Shown here piece after piece: positions 6,479-6,933 of a DNA stretch of 6,933 bases. Positions within the stretch are counted from its first letter, which is position 1; each line of letters begins with the position of its first letter. The translations under genes were made by a program, and so were the position numbers. Source of the stretch: Clostridiales bacterium (lineage in GTDB: Bacteria > Bacillota_A > Clostridia > Oscillospirales > Oscillospiraceae); assembly GCA_019417795.1 (NCBI GenBank), contig DXUR01000134.1, positions 1-6,933 of the forward strand. Direction: 5' to 3'. The notes under the pieces were generated by a model that made no database searches, was not told the DNA's origin, and saw nothing but the letters and a program-made list of their open reading frames with translations.

Positions 6479-6494
6479 CCAGTAGACCAGTAGA
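6479..6494. repeat. Tandem 8-bp repeat CCAGTAGA x2
   Basis: CCAGTAGA occurs at 6479-6486 and again at 6487-6494, directly after the -10 box of the third promoter. It may be a simple slippage duplication or a scar at the edge of the cargo module. Confidence 0.55.
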
Positions 6495-6610
6495 TAAATA
6501 GTTAATTTCCCCTGCTGTGCAACGGCAAAAGAAAAAAAGCCGTCGTACAGCAGCCTATCAACACGCCCATTTGAAGCGGCGGCTTTGATTTTCAGAGCCG
6601 CCGTTTCTTT
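6483..6610 (+). ncRNA. Candidate small RNA or leader with two hairpins, no identifiable protein
   Basis: A transcript from the promoter ending at 6477 would be about 125 bases. It contains a long stem (6512-6526 with 6539-6553, 13 of 15 bases Watson-Crick paired plus one G-U) closing an A-rich loop AAAAGAAAAAAA. The GC-rich terminator-like hairpin at 6574-6606 follows. I find no ORF with a ribosome binding site. It resembles no RNA family that I recognise. The alternative is the decayed 5' leader of an element gene. Confidence 0.3.
6574..6610 (+). terminator. Probable intrinsic terminator of the candidate small RNA or leader
   Basis: AAGCGGCGGCT (6574-6584) pairs with AGCCGCCGTTT (6596-6606) with one G-U pair around an 11-base loop. 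The tail is TTTCTTT (6604-6610), which partly overlaps the stem. The short, interrupted T-run suggests moderate strength. Confidence 0.5.
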
Positions 6611-6640
6611 GCGCTTGCACAAACCAATGACGACTTGCAG

Positions 6641-6678
6641 GGACACGGTAGCCGAAAGGAGGTTGCCTTACCGTGTCC
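6641..6678 (+). promoter_or_regulatory. Hairpin burying the start codon of the leader ORF
   Basis: GGACACGGTA (6641-6650) pairs perfectly with TACCGTGTCC (6669-6678). The near-ideal Shine-Dalgarno AAAGGAGG (6655-6662) sits in the loop, while the GTG at 6673-6675 lies in the 3' arm. This could make translation of the short ORF conditional. Confidence 0.6.
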
Positions 6679-6729
6679 ATCTCGCTTTTTCAAAGCTCAC
6701 ATGATCTGCACCAGCTAAAAAAAGCGTAG
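6673..6729 (+). CDS. Putative 18-residue leader peptide ORF
   Basis: GTG at 6673 follows AAAGGAGG (6655-6662) by 10 bases and opens an ORF reading MSISLFQSSHDLHQLKKA before TAG at 6727-6729. The ribosome binding site is one of the best in the window, yet no longer protein follows in frame. A strong terminator lies 72 bases after the stop and a new gene start follows at 6924. This fits an attenuation leader, in which ribosome movement decides between terminator and antiterminator. The last sense codons lie on an A7 run (6717-6723) where a -1 shift would extend the product to about 70 residues. No function is recognised for the peptide itself. Confidence 0.45.
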   Translation: MSISLFQSSHDLHQLKKA

Positions 6730-6884
6730 CCCCTCCACCGGGATATTCCGGCTATGAGTATGAATACAGAAATCATGTAAATAGATTTTATAATTCGTCT
6801 GCGCCTGTCTGCGTTTTGCAGACAGGCGCTTTTTGTCGTTATAGGGGATGCTTCTATCGTTCCCGCGCTCCACCCTTCGCCTGA
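6717..6884 (+). other. A7 slippery run and -1-frame open extension of the leader ORF
   Basis: The run of seven A residues (6717-6723) sits in codons CTA AAA AAA of the short leader ORF. In the -1 frame the reading stays open for another 53 codons, beginning SVAPPPGYSGYEYEYRNH and ending at TGA 6882-6884, with no start codon of its own. The extension passes through the terminator hairpin and stops inside the last hairpin before the next gene. It may be programmed frameshifting, a single-base deletion or insertion in a former ORF, or chance. The composition (rich in Tyr, Arg, Pro and Cys) is unusual for a cytosolic protein. Confidence 0.3.
6801..6834 (+). terminator. Strong intrinsic terminator inside the leader (attenuator)
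   Basis: GCGCCTGTCTGC (6801-6812) pairs perfectly with GCAGACAGGCGC (6818-6829) around GTTTT, followed by TTTTT (6830-6834). It lies 89 bases before the start codon at 6924 and is the strongest terminator in the window. No complete gene precedes it, which supports a role as an attenuator. Confidence 0.85.
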
Positions 6885-6914
6885 TCCGGCCACCCACCCG
6901 ATCAGGACGAAAGG
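6874..6914 (+). promoter_or_regulatory. Hairpin overlapping the Shine-Dalgarno of the next gene
   Basis: CCTGATC (6880-6886) pairs perfectly with GATCAGG (6900-6906). The stem can be extended by CCTTCG (6874-6879) with CGAAAGG (6908-6914), allowing single A bulges. The extension would pair AAGG of the AAAGGAG ribosome binding site (6910-6916), which could repress translation of the gene starting at 6924. Confidence 0.45.
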
Positions 6915-6923
6915 AGCGCACAA

Positions 6924-6933
6924 ATGAGCGACA
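6924..6933 (+). CDS. Start of an unidentified gene cut by the right edge
   Basis: ATG at 6924 has an ideal AAAGGAG (6910-6916) with 7 bases of spacing. Only Met-Ser-Asp and one further base are visible, so the product cannot be identified. The leader upstream (terminator plus hairpins) suggests that its expression is regulated after transcription starts. Confidence 0.6.

Noticed and set aside
6816..6844. Possible promoter TTGCAG-17-TTATAG before the gene at 6924
   Set aside because: Both boxes match consensus poorly and the -35 lies inside the terminator stem. I cannot exclude it, and if real it would weaken the attenuation idea, but the sequence does not support it well.
6690..6923. Minus-strand open frames of 77 and 68 codons in the right-hand leader
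   Set aside because: They run against the strong plus-strand terminator and the hairpins and have no clear ribosome binding site or known domain. The plus-strand leader reading accounts for the signals.
1..6933. CRISPR arrays, tRNA or rRNA genes, insertion-sequence ends, riboswitch folds
   Set aside because: I looked for regularly spaced repeats, cloverleaf or rRNA-like segments, transposase motifs and known riboswitch cores and found none. The repeats present are operators, hairpins and oriT-type repeats.

Overview
The window looks like part of a mobile element (integrative-conjugative or mobilizable) from a Gram-positive Clostridia-type bacterium, probably a gut Lachnospiraceae or Oscillospiraceae relative. 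This rests on strong AGGAGG-type ribosome binding sites, TTG/TATAAT-like promoters, U-tailed terminators, a clostridial-type MobC and a BceRS-AB-like module. The taxonomic call is an inference; nothing in the window names a species.

Left edge (1-925, minus strand): the N-terminal 96 codons of a MobC relaxosome protein run off the left end. Upstream of it is a repeat-rich non-coding stretch (about 311-430) that I read as a candidate oriT. Next comes an XRE-type regulator gene with its own terminator. Both genes point left, towards where a relaxase gene would be expected.

Centre (1019-6371, plus strand): this is a self-contained cargo module. A small helix-turn-helix protein (1082-1270) has a near-consensus promoter. 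An OmpR-family response regulator and a sensor kinase with a three-residue extracellular loop overlap by 4 bases. A weak terminator and a new promoter follow. Then come an ABC ATPase and an 803-residue FtsX/MacB-type permease, closed by a strong terminator. The layout is that of peptide-antibiotic sensing and detoxification modules: kinase and transporter sense the drug, the regulator is phosphorylated, and it switches on its own operon and the transporter operon. A 21-bp perfect repeat, which is itself an 11-bp-phased direct repeat of ACATTT, sits exactly 27 bases before the -10 box of both operons, so the regulator's operator can be read straight from the DNA.

Right edge (6372-6933, plus strand): there is no long gene here, but the stretch is full of RNA-level signals. 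A third promoter has the same ACATTT geometry (6449-6477) and is followed by a long hairpin and a terminator-like hairpin, a possible small RNA or leader controlled by the same system. Then comes an apparent attenuation leader. It holds a hairpin that buries a GTG start, an 18-codon ORF ending just after an A7 run, a strong intrinsic terminator, and a hairpin overlapping the Shine-Dalgarno of a gene that starts at 6924 and leaves the window. A -1 shift on the A7 run would let translation continue through the terminator and stop inside the last hairpin. That suggests a testable switch, but it could equally be a decayed ORF.
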